Shown here: piece after piece, positions 8,436 through 14,741 of the stretch
Position numbering within the stretch: the stretch's first letter is position 1
How the letters are laid out: the number at the start of each line of letters is the position of its first letter
NCBI GenBank assembly: GCA_002841395.1
Contig: PGZM01000008.1
Span: 62,001-126,000 of the forward strand
Length of the DNA stretch: 64,000 bases
Origin: Firmicutes bacterium HGW-Firmicutes-9
Lineage (GTDB): Bacteria > Bacillota > Clostridia > Christensenellales > CAG-138
Direction: 5' to 3'
Notes under the pieces: generated by a model
The model's database searches: none
What the model was told of the DNA's origin: nothing
Seen by the model: the letters and a program-made list of their open reading frames with translations, nothing else
Made by a program: the position numbers and the translations under genes

Positions 8436-8727
8436 CCAAAATCAAAAGTTCAGCTCTCTGGAAGGCGGCTTTTAAAAAAACGTCTGCCAAAAGAACATAA
8501 TCACAACCCAAAAATCAAAAGCCCCGCGAGGTTGAGGGCGGCTTTATCTTATAAAGTCGTCCTCCAAAAACCAATCAAACCTCGCCAAAAATCAAAACCC
8601 CCGCGAGTCTGTGGCAAAACCCCCGCGAGTCTGTGGGCGGCTTTATCACATAAAGCCGTCCTCCAAAAAACCAAACAATCTCAGCCAAAAATCAAAAGCC
8701 CCCGCATGTCTGCGGAGGCTTTTGATT
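8436..8727. repeat. Cluster of four degenerate hairpin-bearing repeat units
   Basis: Units of about 60-100 bp start at roughly 8436, 8513, 8587 and 8686. Each opens with a version of CCAAAAATCAAAAGCCCCCG; the first three continue into GGCGGCTTT and a complementary GTC(G/T)CC/TGCC arm, forming hairpins such as 8637-8662. Unit 3 contains a perfect 22 bp tandem duplication (8593-8614 and 8615-8636). The last unit is a 38-base hairpin (8690-8727) with a 17 bp stem and one mismatch. A short open frame at 8532-8882 runs through the cluster but has no ribosome site. From 8728 to 9047 I see no gene. Confidence 0.7.
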
Positions 8728-9047
8728 GGGATGGGATGGGAGGTAATATTGGGGGTTTGTCAGTCTATGTCCTTGCTCTGGATATAATTTACTCCGCGCT
8801 TGTGGAATCGCAATGGATAGAAAGTGAACTTCCTGTTACACGCAAAAAGTTCATATCAATTCATTTTTTGACCCCCGCGTAACAGCGATTTTCCCGCGTT
8901 TTCCGCGTCTCCAAAAAACCTGCTTTCACCCCGAAAAACGGCTATTTTTACCCGAAAAAACGGCTTTTGACTGCGAAACACGCCTTTTCTGATCAAATCC
9001 GTGAAAAATCGTATTCATTTTTCTTGTCAAAAATGAGAAAAAACGTC

Positions 9048-9075
9048 TTGCAATTTCATCCCTCATGTGTATAAT
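9048..9075 (+). promoter_or_regulatory. Promoter of tRNA-Val/6S/tRNA-Gln cluster
   Basis: TTGCAA (9048-9053) and TATAAT (9070-9075) are 16 bases apart, and the tRNA-Val gene begins 14 bases downstream of the -10 hexamer. Confidence 0.65.
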
Positions 9076-9088
9076 AATATGTGCACTC

Positions 9089-9165
9089 GGGGTTATAGCT
9101 CAGCTGGTCAGAGCGCTACGTTGACATCGTAGAGGTCGTTGGTTCGATCCCAACTAATCCCACCA
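9089..9165 (+). tRNA. tRNA-Val (anticodon GAC), CCA encoded
   Basis: The acceptor arm GGGGTTA pairs with TAATCCC with one G-T pair. D, anticodon (CTACG/CGTAG) and T (GTTGG/CCAAC) stems all form. The loop TTGACAT gives anticodon GAC. Discriminator A at 9162 is followed by a genomic CCA at 9163-9165. Confidence 0.95.
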
Positions 9166-9179
9166 CCTTTATAATTGAA

Positions 9180-9351
9180 TATCCTGCGGTGTGCGTGACG
9201 TTTTCCGTTATAAACCCACAAAGTAACTTCGGGAACGTTCGTTGAGAAGACAAGGTCAGGCCCGTTACGGATGGGAAGATCGCGGCGATCACGGCGTACC
9301 CACCTGCCGAGAGGCGGGTGTTATAAAGAAAACGAACGGCACTTCGGGATA
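9180..9351 (+). ncRNA. ssrS: 6S RNA
   Basis: The terminal sequences TATCC...CGTTTTC and GAAAACG...GGATA pair to form the long closing stem of 6S RNA. Internal segments match features I know from Firmicutes 6S RNAs: a GGGAAGATCGCGGCGATCACGG-like central part (split here to stay short) and the late hairpin CCCACCTG/CGGGTG followed by TTATAA. 6S RNA mimics an open promoter and binds the sigma-A holoenzyme. The size (about 172 nt) and location between tRNA genes fit. Exact ends are estimated from pairing. Confidence 0.78.
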
Positions 9352-9365
9352 CTCAAAGACCATGT

Positions 9366-9439
9366 TGCGGAATTGTGTAATGGTAGCACCTACGACTCTG
9401 ACTCGTATTGTCTAGGTTCGAGTCCTAGTTCCGCAGCCA
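9366..9439 (+). tRNA. tRNA-Gln (anticodon CTG), phage integration target
   Basis: TGCGGAA pairs with TTCCGCA to form the acceptor arm; the anticodon stem TACGA/TCGTA encloses CTCTGAC, giving anticodon CTG. The T arm is CTAGG/CCTAG. Discriminator G at 9436 is followed by genomic CCA. From 9416 on, the gene is part of the 79 bp attachment core, so the prophage leaves the tRNA sequence intact. Confidence 0.95.
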
Positions 9440-9494
9440 AATCGAAAACAAAAAGGCCCGCTGATTCAGCGGGTTTTTTGTTGGTTTTGGGGAT
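9416..9494 (+). repeat. attL: 79 bp attachment core, left copy
   Basis: The segment is identical base for base to 44589-44667. It covers the tRNA-Gln T arm and 3' end, the tRNA terminator and 29 bp of the integrase gene. Identity breaks at 9415/44588 (G versus A) and at 9495/44668 (A versus C). A perfect direct repeat starting inside a tRNA next to a tyrosine integrase is the standard signature of site-specific insertion. Confidence 0.96.
9457..9479 (+). terminator. tRNA-Gln terminator within the att core
   Basis: CCCGCTG (9457-9463) pairs with CAGCGGG (9467-9473) and is followed by TTTTTT. The same hairpin is present in attR at 44630-44652. On the other strand it overlaps the integrase stop codon. 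Confidence 0.88.
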
Positions 9495-10599
9495 AGCGTT
9501 TCATGGTGAAACGAGCGTCTTTATGGCCTAAAACGCCTTGCACCGCGCGCGGCGAGAGTCCGGCGCGAAGCAGATATGTTGTGACCGTGTGCCGGAGATC
9601 ATGGAGACGCATTTGCGGGATACCAGCAGCGGTTGCGATCTCCTTAAACTCTTTTGATAACGTGGTCGGGCGTATCGGTTTACCGTCCTCAGTCACAAAG
9701 ACGAACGGGGAGCGGGTGAAGATGTCCGCGCGCTCGATCTCCAGCCGGGCACGCTTTTTCTTTAGCTCCTTCAAAACGGTTTCCATTTCGGGCGGCATTT
9801 GGAGCGTTCGGCGACTGCTCTTCGACTTCGGGTCTTTCAGTGTGAGTTGGTGCGTTTCCTCGTCATAGATCAACGCGCGCTGGATGAGTATTTCATGCGT
9901 CGCGAAGTTCAGGTCAGACCAGAACAGCCCCAGGCACTCACCGCGCCGGATGCCAAGCAGCGCATCGGCAAGTATCGCCTCATAATAGCGAGAATCGTGC
10001 ATCACTTCCATGAGCTTGTCCATTTGAACTTCCGAGGGGACAAACCCTTCATAATCCTCGATCTTCGGCAACACAACGCCGTCGCACGGATTGAACGGGA
10101 TAAGCCTTTGAATTGCGCAAGCATGTTTCAATGCCTTGGTGAGTACGCCGTGGATATTTACGATAGTCTTTGCAGAGTAGTATTTTGCTGGTGTGGTCGT
10201 GATGTCAACCCCGTTAATCTTTTTCACTTCTGCCGGGCGATACGGGGTTGTCATAATGTCATTGTACGTCTGTTGGATTGTCATGACCGAAAGGTCTTTC
10301 AAGCGGACGTTGCCGATGCGCGGAATAATATGATTCGCCATGTAGCGTTTGTTACAGTGTTCGGTATTGCCCGTCAGATTTGCGCTATACGTTTTGAAAA
10401 AGTCATCAAGGTATTTTTCCAGCGTGATGGTATCATACGAACACTGCCGCCCGGTCAGAGAATCCGCCTCGAGCTGCTTTTTGAATGCAGCTGCGTCGCG
10501 GTGCATATCAAACGTCTTGCTGTGGGACTTCCTCTTTCCGTTCTCGCTGGTAGACCAACGCACATAATAGCTGCCGCCGCGCTTTTCTATACTAGCCAT
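9466..10599 (-). CDS. int: Phage tyrosine-recombinase integrase
   Basis: The 377-residue protein has an arm-binding N-terminus (MASIEKRGGSYYVRWSTSENG), a SAM-like core-binding domain (about 60-170) and a catalytic domain. The tetrad is complete: Arg218 in GIRRGE, His333 and Arg336 in HDLRH, His359 in LGHKD and Tyr369 in MKRYP. It catalyses insertion into and excision from the tRNA-Gln site. Its last codons lie inside the att core; the Tyr369 codon (9493-9495) uses the last two core bases plus one phage-specific base. It is transcribed leftward at the left end of the prophage, as usual for Firmicutes temperate phages. Confidence 0.96.
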   Translation of the reverse strand: MASIEKRGGSYYVRWSTSENGKRKSHSKTFDMHRDAAAFKKQLEADSLTGRQCSYDTITLEKYLDDFFKTYSANLTGNTEHCNKRYMANHIIPRIGNVRLKDLSVMTIQQTYNDIMTTPYRPAEVKKINGVDITTTPAKYYSAKTIVNIHGVLTKALKHACAIQRLIPFNPCDGVVLPKIEDYEGFVPSEVQMDKLMEVMHDSRYYEAILADALLGIRRGECLGLFWSDLNFATHEILIQRALIYDEETHQLTLKDPKSKSSRRTLQMPPEMETVLKELKKKRARLEIERADIFTRSPFVFVTEDGKPIRPTTLSKEFKEIATAAGIPQMRLHDLRHTVTTYLLRAGLSPRAVQGVLGHKDARFTMKRYPQNQQKTR

Positions 10600-10618
10600 A
10601 ATTGCACATCCTTAAAAA

Positions 10619-11239
10619 TCAGTCGTTGATGCCGAGGATAATTTTCATAGCCACATCATACTCGTCCACCTGAGCCGGATCAAAATCAGCGTCAAACCGT
10701 AAAAGAACATTTCCGTATTGCAACTCATATTGGATAACACCAAGTCCTGACAGCATGAGATTGTCAATATAAGAATTACGAGCGGAAGCGTCTTCTTCGT
10801 TTTTGAAAATTTCAAGCATGCCACAATCTGAATATGAGTTGGTGCCTATGCGACTATCGAAAAAGTTCGTTTTGTCAACATATGCGTGTGGGCGACCCAT
10901 CAGCTCGTTCGGATCAGTGCTTGCGTCATATGTTTCGTAGCGCGCGATAGGAAGCCCAGCAGCTATAAGTGCTTGGACTATTTCTTCGGTCGTGATTGTA
11001 TATGAGATCGGAATGGGAGAAGGGGTTGGAATCTCGGTTGGAACGGGGGTAGGTTCCGGCGTTGGTGAAGGGGTTGGGATATATGCCGCTTGCTGCTCGA
11101 CATATGTAAGCTGCTCCTCAATAGAGGACAGTCTATCATTTAGGGCAGATTGGTTTTTAGAATAAGTGACAATTCCTACGATCAATAAACCTGCGAAAAC
11201 AGCAGCTATTACATACTTAAGATACTTCATCATGCACAT
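10619..11239 (-). CDS. Membrane-anchored coiled-coil protein with Pro/Thr linker, unknown function
   Basis: I do not recognise the family. The 206-residue protein has an N-terminal membrane segment (about 5-24), a short coiled coil (SALNDRLSSIEEQLTYVEQQ), a Pro-Thr-rich linker (about 53-78) and a C-terminal globular domain of about 125 residues. This layout places the globular domain outside the cell. ATG codons at 11239, 11233 and 11230 are all possible starts; GGATAGGG lies just upstream. It sits leftward between integrase and a small antitoxin-like gene in the lysogeny block, so it may be a lysogenic-conversion or superinfection-exclusion protein (inference). Confidence 0.75.
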   Translation of the reverse strand: MCMMKYLKYVIAAVFAGLLIVGIVTYSKNQSALNDRLSSIEEQLTYVEQQAAYIPTPSPTPEPTPVPTEIPTPSPIPISYTITTEEIVQALIAAGLPIARYETYDASTDPNELMGRPHAYVDKTNFFDSRIGTNSYSDCGMLEIFKNEEDASARNSYIDNLMLSGLGVIQYELQYGNVLLRFDADFDPAQVDEYDVAMKIILGIND

Positions 11240-11275
11240 CCCTATCCAATTTTATATTCACAATAGCATTGACAA

Positions 11276-11491
11276 CTAGGCGCTGTCAATTACAGCGTAT
11301 TCTTCTGGTTGCTCGTCAATCGCAGTAGCAGCGACATCAAGAGCGGTTTTTATCAGCGATACGGTGTGATCGGCGAGCAGCACGAACTTTCGCGCGCCGC
11401 GAGTTACTACAACTTGCTCACCACGGTCAATCACCGCATTGGTGTATTTCACCGTGTTGCGAATGTATTCCATGTATGAGACTTCGATCAT
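11276..11491 (-). CDS. Small Phd/YefM-like protein (orphan antitoxin fold?)
   Basis: The 71-residue protein contains MEYIRNTVKYTNAVIDRGEQVVVTRGARKFVLLA, which resembles the Phd/YefM antitoxin pattern of an N-terminal strand-helix followed by 'VxITRxGKPxAVLV'. A C-terminal helix follows. Its start ATG overlaps the stop of the upstream gene (ATGA), so the two are translationally coupled. I see no RelE, Doc or YoeB toxin beside it; the coupled partner is a cysteine-containing protein. It may therefore be a DNA-binding autoregulator rather than an antitoxin. Confidence 0.7.
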   Translation of the reverse strand: MIEVSYMEYIRNTVKYTNAVIDRGEQVVVTRGARKFVLLADHTVSLIKTALDVAATAIDEQPEEYAVIDSA

Positions 11492-11760
11492 ACGGCGGCA
11501 CCGTCCTTAATAGCCGCAGGCGGCTCAATATCCACGCTGGAGCGGTTCGGAAGGGGTAGCGCGCGGAATACTTCGTTGATGACATGCGCAACGCACGCGG
11601 GACACGGTGTGGTGAGCTGGCAGCGGGAACACCCGGACGTTTGCGGCGGGTACATCGGCACCCCGTCGTCCTCAAATACCGTGACGGGCATGTTCATCAC
11701 AAGATGTTTATTCGTTCGCCGACATACCACGTTTGCACGGACATAGATTTTGTTTACCAT
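11488..11760 (-). CDS. Small Cys-rich protein, unknown
   Basis: The 90-residue protein starts at ATG 11760 after GCAGG; an in-frame start at 11805 has no site. It contains VVCRRTNKHLV and the cluster GCSRCQLTTPCPAC, a probable zinc-binding knuckle. The rest has no recognisable domain. The stop codon overlaps the start of the next leftward gene in an ATGA arrangement, so both belong to one small operon. The pairing of a zinc-binding protein with a Phd-like protein is unassigned. Confidence 0.68.
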   Translation of the reverse strand: MVNKIYVRANVVCRRTNKHLVMNMPVTVFEDDGVPMYPPQTSGCSRCQLTTPCPACVAHVINEVFRALPLPNRSSVDIEPPAAIKDGAAV

Positions 11761-11821
11761 TCGGAACACCTGCTTTGAAAGATTTGTGTTTGTAATATCC
11801 CGCAACTCAATATCTTGTGCG

Positions 11822-11884
11822 TTGACAAGTCATTGTTGTCTGCTATAATTAATGCAAACACATGTTCGTATTATAACACGAACA
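11822..11884 (+). promoter_or_regulatory. Rightward promoter with downstream inverted-repeat operator
   Basis: TTGACA (11822-11827) and TATAAT (11844-11849) are 16 bases apart. Downstream, TGTTCGT (11863-11869) and ACGAACA (11878-11884) form a perfect 7 bp inverted repeat with an 8 bp centre, positioned where a bound protein would block early elongation. It drives the short gene at 11920. Confidence 0.65.
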
Positions 11885-11919
11885 AATGAGATGTAAAGCG
11901 CGATTGAGGGGAGAATAGA

Positions 11920-12111
11920 ATGCAGGTCTTGTATATGCACATGCCGGAGCTGCCGCACACGCGGCATATCATCGTTGGTGAGAAGCACATTATAAACACC
12001 GCCGCGCCGGAATCTACGATATTTCATAAGATTACGCGGAGAGAATGCGCAAATCAGGAGATGACGAGCAATAAACTGCGGGTAGGTAAGAAATTTCACT
12101 TCGGGAGTTAA
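11920..12111 (+). CDS. Small hypothetical phage protein
   Basis: The 63-residue protein starts after GAGGGGAG with a normal gap. It is basic (KITRRECANQEMTSNKLRVGKKFHF) and lacks a recognisable domain or membrane segment. A strong promoter and an inverted repeat lie directly upstream, and the hicAB promoter directly downstream, so it is a single-gene unit. The promoter context is the main reason I accept it as real. Confidence 0.55.
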   Translation: MQVLYMHMPELPHTRHIIVGEKHIINTAAPESTIFHKITRRECANQEMTSNKLRVGKKFHFGS

Positions 12112-12147
12112 TACACAAATAATACACAAAATATTTTGCAAAAAGCC

Positions 12148-12176
12148 TTGACTAGTGTGTAATGAGTGTGTATAAT
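12148..12176 (+). promoter_or_regulatory. hicAB promoter with repeated GTGTGTA motif
   Basis: TTGACT (12148-12153) and TATAAT (12171-12176) are 17 bases apart. The spacer holds two direct copies of a GTGTGTA-like word (about 12155-12161 and 12166-12172), and AATACACAAA is repeated just upstream (12110-12131). HicB proteins with C-terminal DNA-binding domains repress their own promoter, so these are candidate binding sites. Confidence 0.7.
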
Positions 12177-12198
12177 ATAAACATAAGGAGGGCAGACA

Positions 12199-12372
12199 AT
12201 GAAGAGACGGGATTTGATAAAACTGCTCGAATCAAACGGATGGTACTTCAAGAGAGAGGGTGGCAATCACGACATTTACACAAACGGCACGGATTGCGAA
12301 CCAATCTCAAGACAGACCGAAATCAACGAGGTATTAGCCAAGAGGATCATCAAGCGGCGGGGGCTGAAATAA
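12199..12372 (+). CDS. hicA: HicA-type toxin (mRNA interferase)
   Basis: The 57-residue protein starts MKRRDLIKLLESNGWYFKRE and continues GGNHDIYTNG, the HicA dsRNA-binding-like fold with active-site His24. Family members cleave mRNA and stop translation until neutralised by HicB. The length is typical. AAGGAGGG precedes the ATG, with a strong promoter 22 bases upstream. The hicB gene follows after 66 bp in the standard toxin-first order. The pair probably stabilises the prophage or acts in defence; both are inferences from family knowledge. Confidence 0.9.
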   Translation: MKRRDLIKLLESNGWYFKREGGNHDIYTNGTDCEPISRQTEINEVLAKRIIKRRGLK

Positions 12373-12438
12373 GCCCCCACCCATCCTCAACAGATAGAAA
12401 CTATGAAACTGCAAAACTATGAAATGGAGGTCACAAAA

Positions 12439-12837
12439 ATGAAAACGGTATTTCCCGTTGTGTTCACAAACACGGGCGAAGAAGGATACGTTGCCCATGT
12501 GCCGGATATGGATATCGACACGCAGGGCGCAACCTTGGCGGAAGCAATTGAAATGGCACGCGACGCAATCGGATTAATGGGAATCGACATGCAGGATAGT
12601 AAAAAAGAGATCCCGCAGCCGTCGAAACTGGAAGACATCGCACATGAACCGGGCGAGATCGTCTCACTGGTCGATATCGACTTTGCGGCATATCGCAGGG
12701 CGAATGATCGCAGAACAGTGCGGCGCAACGTGTCACTACCGTTGTGGATGGATGAGGAAGCGACAAAGGCAAAAATCAACGTATCGGCAGTGCTGCAAGC
12801 GGCTCTGAAACAAGAGCTGGAAGCATTAAAAGCATAA
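12439..12837 (+). CDS. hicB: HicB-type antitoxin with C-terminal ribbon-helix-helix
   Basis: The 132-residue protein begins MKTVFPVVFTNTGEEGYVAHVPD with the degenerate RNase-H-like HicB fold (GATLAEAIEMARDAIGLM follows). Its C-terminal third, RRNVSLPLWMDEEATKAKI through ALKQELEAL, is a ribbon-helix-helix DNA-binding domain. It binds HicA and blocks its active site, and represses the operon. The ATG 12439 is chosen because TGGAGG lies eight bases upstream; earlier in-frame ATGs (12403, 12424) lack such a site. A strong bidirectional terminator follows. Confidence 0.92.
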   Translation: MKTVFPVVFTNTGEEGYVAHVPDMDIDTQGATLAEAIEMARDAIGLMGIDMQDSKKEIPQPSKLEDIAHEPGEIVSLVDIDFAAYRRANDRRTVRRNVSLPLWMDEEATKAKINVSAVLQAALKQELEALKA

Positions 12838-12853
12838 GTAACAAGACAAACGA

Positions 12854-12884
12854 AAGCCCCCGCAATCGCGGGGGCTTATTTTTT
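12854..12884. terminator. Bidirectional terminator between hicB and the phage repressor
   Basis: AAGCCCCCGC pairs with GCGGGGGCTT (10 bp, loop AATC) followed by ATTTTTTA on the plus strand. The hairpin separates two convergent genes and overlaps the end of the repressor frame by only two bases. Confidence 0.88.
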
Positions 12885-13368
12885 ATGCTTTCTTATCAGT
12901 CTGCTGTGTGGTGGCTTGTGATTCGTGAGCGTCTAAATACTGGTTGGTGATGCGCTCGATGCGTTCGTGCTCTGTCTCGTCAATCTCGGCGTTGCGGTAG
13001 CTGTCGGCGGCGATCTTCCGGGCAACTTCAACCGCCATCCTCTGGAGTTCAGGCGGCATTTCGTAGACCGCGCGAACAAGCGTTTGCTGAAAATCGCTGA
13101 GCTGATACTTTGCGGACATCTCAGCGACAAAATCAGACCCGACATCGAGGAACATATTGCCGAGGCCTGTGTGCAACCATTGAGGACTAGCTTTGAACTT
13201 TGATTCGAGAAGCATAATCACTCGTTCATTGAGATTACGAACATGCTTCTCAATATTCGACACGCTTGACTTCGTTAAGCCGATAGGAGCGCCAAATTGC
13301 TCTTGGCTTAAATCTAAGGCTAGGCGAAGTTCCTTAAAACGATCATTGATCGTGCCATCGTCATGCAT
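12883..13368 (-). CDS. XRE-family phage repressor
   Basis: The 161-residue protein has an N-terminal HTH (FKELRLALDLSQEQFGAPIGLTKSSVSNIEKHVRN, helices in order) and a C-terminal helical region (ELQRMAVEVARKIAADSYR), without the Ser-Lys protease domain of CI/LexA-type repressors. It probably maintains lysogeny by acting at the divergent promoters upstream. Start ATG 13368 follows AGGTGGTGAG; the extension to 13419 would run into the promoter. With no self-cleaving domain, induction would need an antirepressor or another route. Confidence 0.88.
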   Translation of the reverse strand: MHDDGTINDRFKELRLALDLSQEQFGAPIGLTKSSVSNIEKHVRNLNERVIMLLESKFKASPQWLHTGLGNMFLDVGSDFVAEMSAKYQLSDFQQTLVRAVYEMPPELQRMAVEVARKIAADSYRNAEIDETEHERIERITNQYLDAHESQATTQQTDKKA

Positions 13369-13410
13369 ACACTCACCACCTGCATGAAAGATATCACATA
13401 AAGTTGATTT

Positions 13411-13453
13411 TGTAAACATTTATGTTGACAAAGTTCTGTATGAATACTATTAT
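13411..13453 (+). promoter_or_regulatory. Rightward early promoter and repressor operator candidates
   Basis: TTGACA (13425-13430) and TATTAT (13448-13453) are 17 bases apart. The -35 overlaps the near-palindrome TGTAAACATTTATGTTGACA (13411-13430), centred on AACAT-TT-ATGTT. On the minus strand TTTACA with TATCTT 17 bases away could serve the repressor gene, so a protein on the palindrome could control both directions. Confidence 0.62.
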
Positions 13454-13505
13454 GTTTTCATAATCAACGAAACATACCGAAAGAGACGGAAGGGAGAGGC
13501 TGGAA

Positions 13506-13796
13506 ATGTGGTTTTTCAAAAAGAAGTCTGAAACACAATTCGTATTCGTTCGACCAGAAGACTCTATTTGTCGGACTACAGACGAGCTGCGGAGAAGAAA
13601 CGTTAACGAAGGATTTACGGTTAGGGGAATTACGGATCCTCATTATCCGGGGGAATTGCTATTGATAATGTTAGTTTCCGAGCGCGGTTGGTTGAAACTA
13701 GCAAAGTCACATCTTTGGGAGCAAGTGGAAAAATACCTTTCGGGCGCGAGAATTGAACATAGCCACAAGTCGCGCCGAGAGCATCGAGGGAGATAG
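13506..13796 (+). CDS. Hypothetical early phage protein, overlaps an opposite-strand gene
   Basis: The 96-residue protein starts MWFFKKKSETQFVFVRPEDS after AGGGAGAGG and lies directly downstream of the rightward early promoter, in the cro position, but has no HTH. Codons from about 42 on are antisense to the end of a leftward gene that looks more protein-like, and the C-terminus (HSHKSRREHRGR) is low in information. Either the two genes overlap tail to tail by 167 bp, or only the first part of this frame is meaningful. I keep it with reduced confidence. Confidence 0.45.
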   Translation: MWFFKKKSETQFVFVRPEDSICRTTDELRRRNVNEGFTVRGITDPHYPGELLLIMLVSERGWLKLAKSHLWEQVEKYLSGARIEHSHKSRREHRGR

Positions 13797-14142
13797 GCAT
13801 CGGTAACGTGTAGAACACACGCTCAACGCTTTCGATATCGTTTGAAGTGGTAGTAAACACGCGAACCTTTTCCGGGAACGAACAACAATCATAGCTGTTG
13901 CCATTAAGCGAAAATTGCAGACGCGTTATAGCAACGGGCAATGATGAGTGGTTTGCTATCTGAATGTACATTTGACAAGCACTTTCACGGGCGAACGACT
14001 TGTACTCAGAAACAGTTATTGAAAGCCTTACACGACGCGATAGAGCGGTAGCAATAAGTGACCAGACAGAAAGAACTGAACCAAGTATTGCGAGAGCCAA
14101 CGTTATGTTGTCTCGCGTGAATAGATCAGAAAAAGACTTCAC
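13630..14142 (-). CDS. Single-pass membrane protein, unknown function
   Basis: Starting at GTG 14142 (AGGTGG seven bases upstream) the protein has 170 residues. Residues about 12-34 (ITLALAILGSVLSVWSLIATA) form a membrane anchor; the rest is a beta-rich domain with ANHSSLPVAITRLQFSLNG, reminiscent of an Ig-like fold. I do not recognise a family with confidence. It is a lone leftward gene inside the rightward early region, a typical position for a lysogenically expressed cargo gene. Its 3' part overlaps the rightward gene at 13506. Confidence 0.78.
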   Translation of the reverse strand: MKSFSDLFTRDNITLALAILGSVLSVWSLIATALSRRVRLSITVSEYKSFARESACQMYIQIANHSSLPVAITRLQFSLNGNSYDCCSFPEKVRVFTTTSNDIESVERVFYTLPMPISLDALGATCGYVQFSRPKGIFPLAPKDVTLLVSTNRARKLTLSIAIPPDNEDP

Positions 14143-14192
14143 AGAAACACCACCTTTCACGGTGAGTTTACCACAAAAGGAGATACAACACC

Positions 14193-14381
14193 ATGAACAA
14201 AGACAATTTGGAAGGAGCTGCCACGGAGCAGGAACAGGCGGAAAATGTTGCCAGCGAATCCGAGCTTGCGGCAGAAGCGGCAGCCGCGGTCATGAAATCC
14301 CTGTCGCCGGGGTCGCGCATGTACTATCAGGGATTTGTGCAGGGGCTGCAGGCGGCAGAGGAAGCGAAGAAGGCGGGGTAA
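14193..14381 (+). CDS. Small acidic phage protein
   Basis: The 62-residue protein begins MNKDNLEGAATEQEQAENV and is rich in Ala and Glu, with a helical C-terminus (MYYQGFVQGLQAAEEAKKAG). AAAGGAG precedes the ATG by a normal distance. Similar small acidic proteins are common in early regions of Firmicutes phages; no function is known. Its stop lies in the loop of a GGCGGGG/CCCCGCC hairpin (14372-14390). Confidence 0.72.
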   Translation: MNKDNLEGAATEQEQAENVASESELAAEAAAAVMKSLSPGSRMYYQGFVQGLQAAEEAKKAG

Positions 14382-14409
14382 AACCCCGCCACCTCTGCAC
14401 ATGAGAGTC

Positions 14410-14574
14410 TTAGCTATTCCCCTTTACCAAGGAAAGAACTTTTTTGTAAATTGCGTCAAAGTACTCGCCTACAAACTCACCGCCTGTTTGATCAACTCCC
14501 ACATGAGTACTTGAGACAGTGGCAACAACAATATCTGCTGTGATTTTTAACGCATGATTCTCCAGAGCATCCAT
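14410..14574 (-). CDS. Small leftward hypothetical protein
   Basis: The 54-residue protein starts MDALENHALKITADIVVATV after a strong AAAGGAGGTGA. It is mostly helical, has no clear membrane segment and no recognised domain. It is another isolated leftward gene among rightward early genes. The strong ribosome site and the hydrophobic-charged periodicity support it. Confidence 0.6.
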   Translation of the reverse strand: MDALENHALKITADIVVATVSSTHVGVDQTGGEFVGEYFDAIYKKVLSLVKGNS

Positions 14575-14643
14575 ATTTATCACCTCCTTTAGCAGTAATA
14601 CTATCACAGCTTTCATTCAAGGTGAAGCAGAAATGAGAACGTC

Positions 14644-14726
14644 GGCGCTTTGCGATGGGTTGAGAGAGAGGCGGACACAATCCGTAGGCGGTGAGATGCC
14701 CACCGCCCAGCCCGTCGCAAAACGCC
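14644..14726 (+). ncRNA. Candidate structured RNA element (three-way junction) upstream of a phage gene
   Basis: GGCGCTTTGCGATGGG (14644-14659) pairs with CCCGTCGCAAAACGCC (14711-14726) in a 16-position stem with one C-A mismatch and one G-T pair. Inside, CGGA/TCCG (about 14672-14684) and GGCGGTG/CACCGCC (about 14688-14707) form two further stems. The Shine-Dalgarno of the next gene starts two bases after the closing stem. It could be a 5'-UTR regulator, a small RNA or a DNA cruciform; no known family comes to mind. Confidence 0.5.
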
Positions 14727-14741
14727 GAAAGGAGAACCAAC

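Noticed and set aside
8593-8636. Tandem 22 bp repeat as a possible CRISPR array
   Set aside because: Two abutting copies without spacers and no cas genes anywhere in the window.
8532-8882. Open frame of 116 codons through the repeat cluster
   Set aside because: It lacks a ribosome site, its composition follows the repeat units, and the protein shows no domain.
12162-12422. Plus-strand frame of 86 codons at hicA
   Set aside because: It is shifted against the HicA frame, which has the ribosome site and the family motifs.
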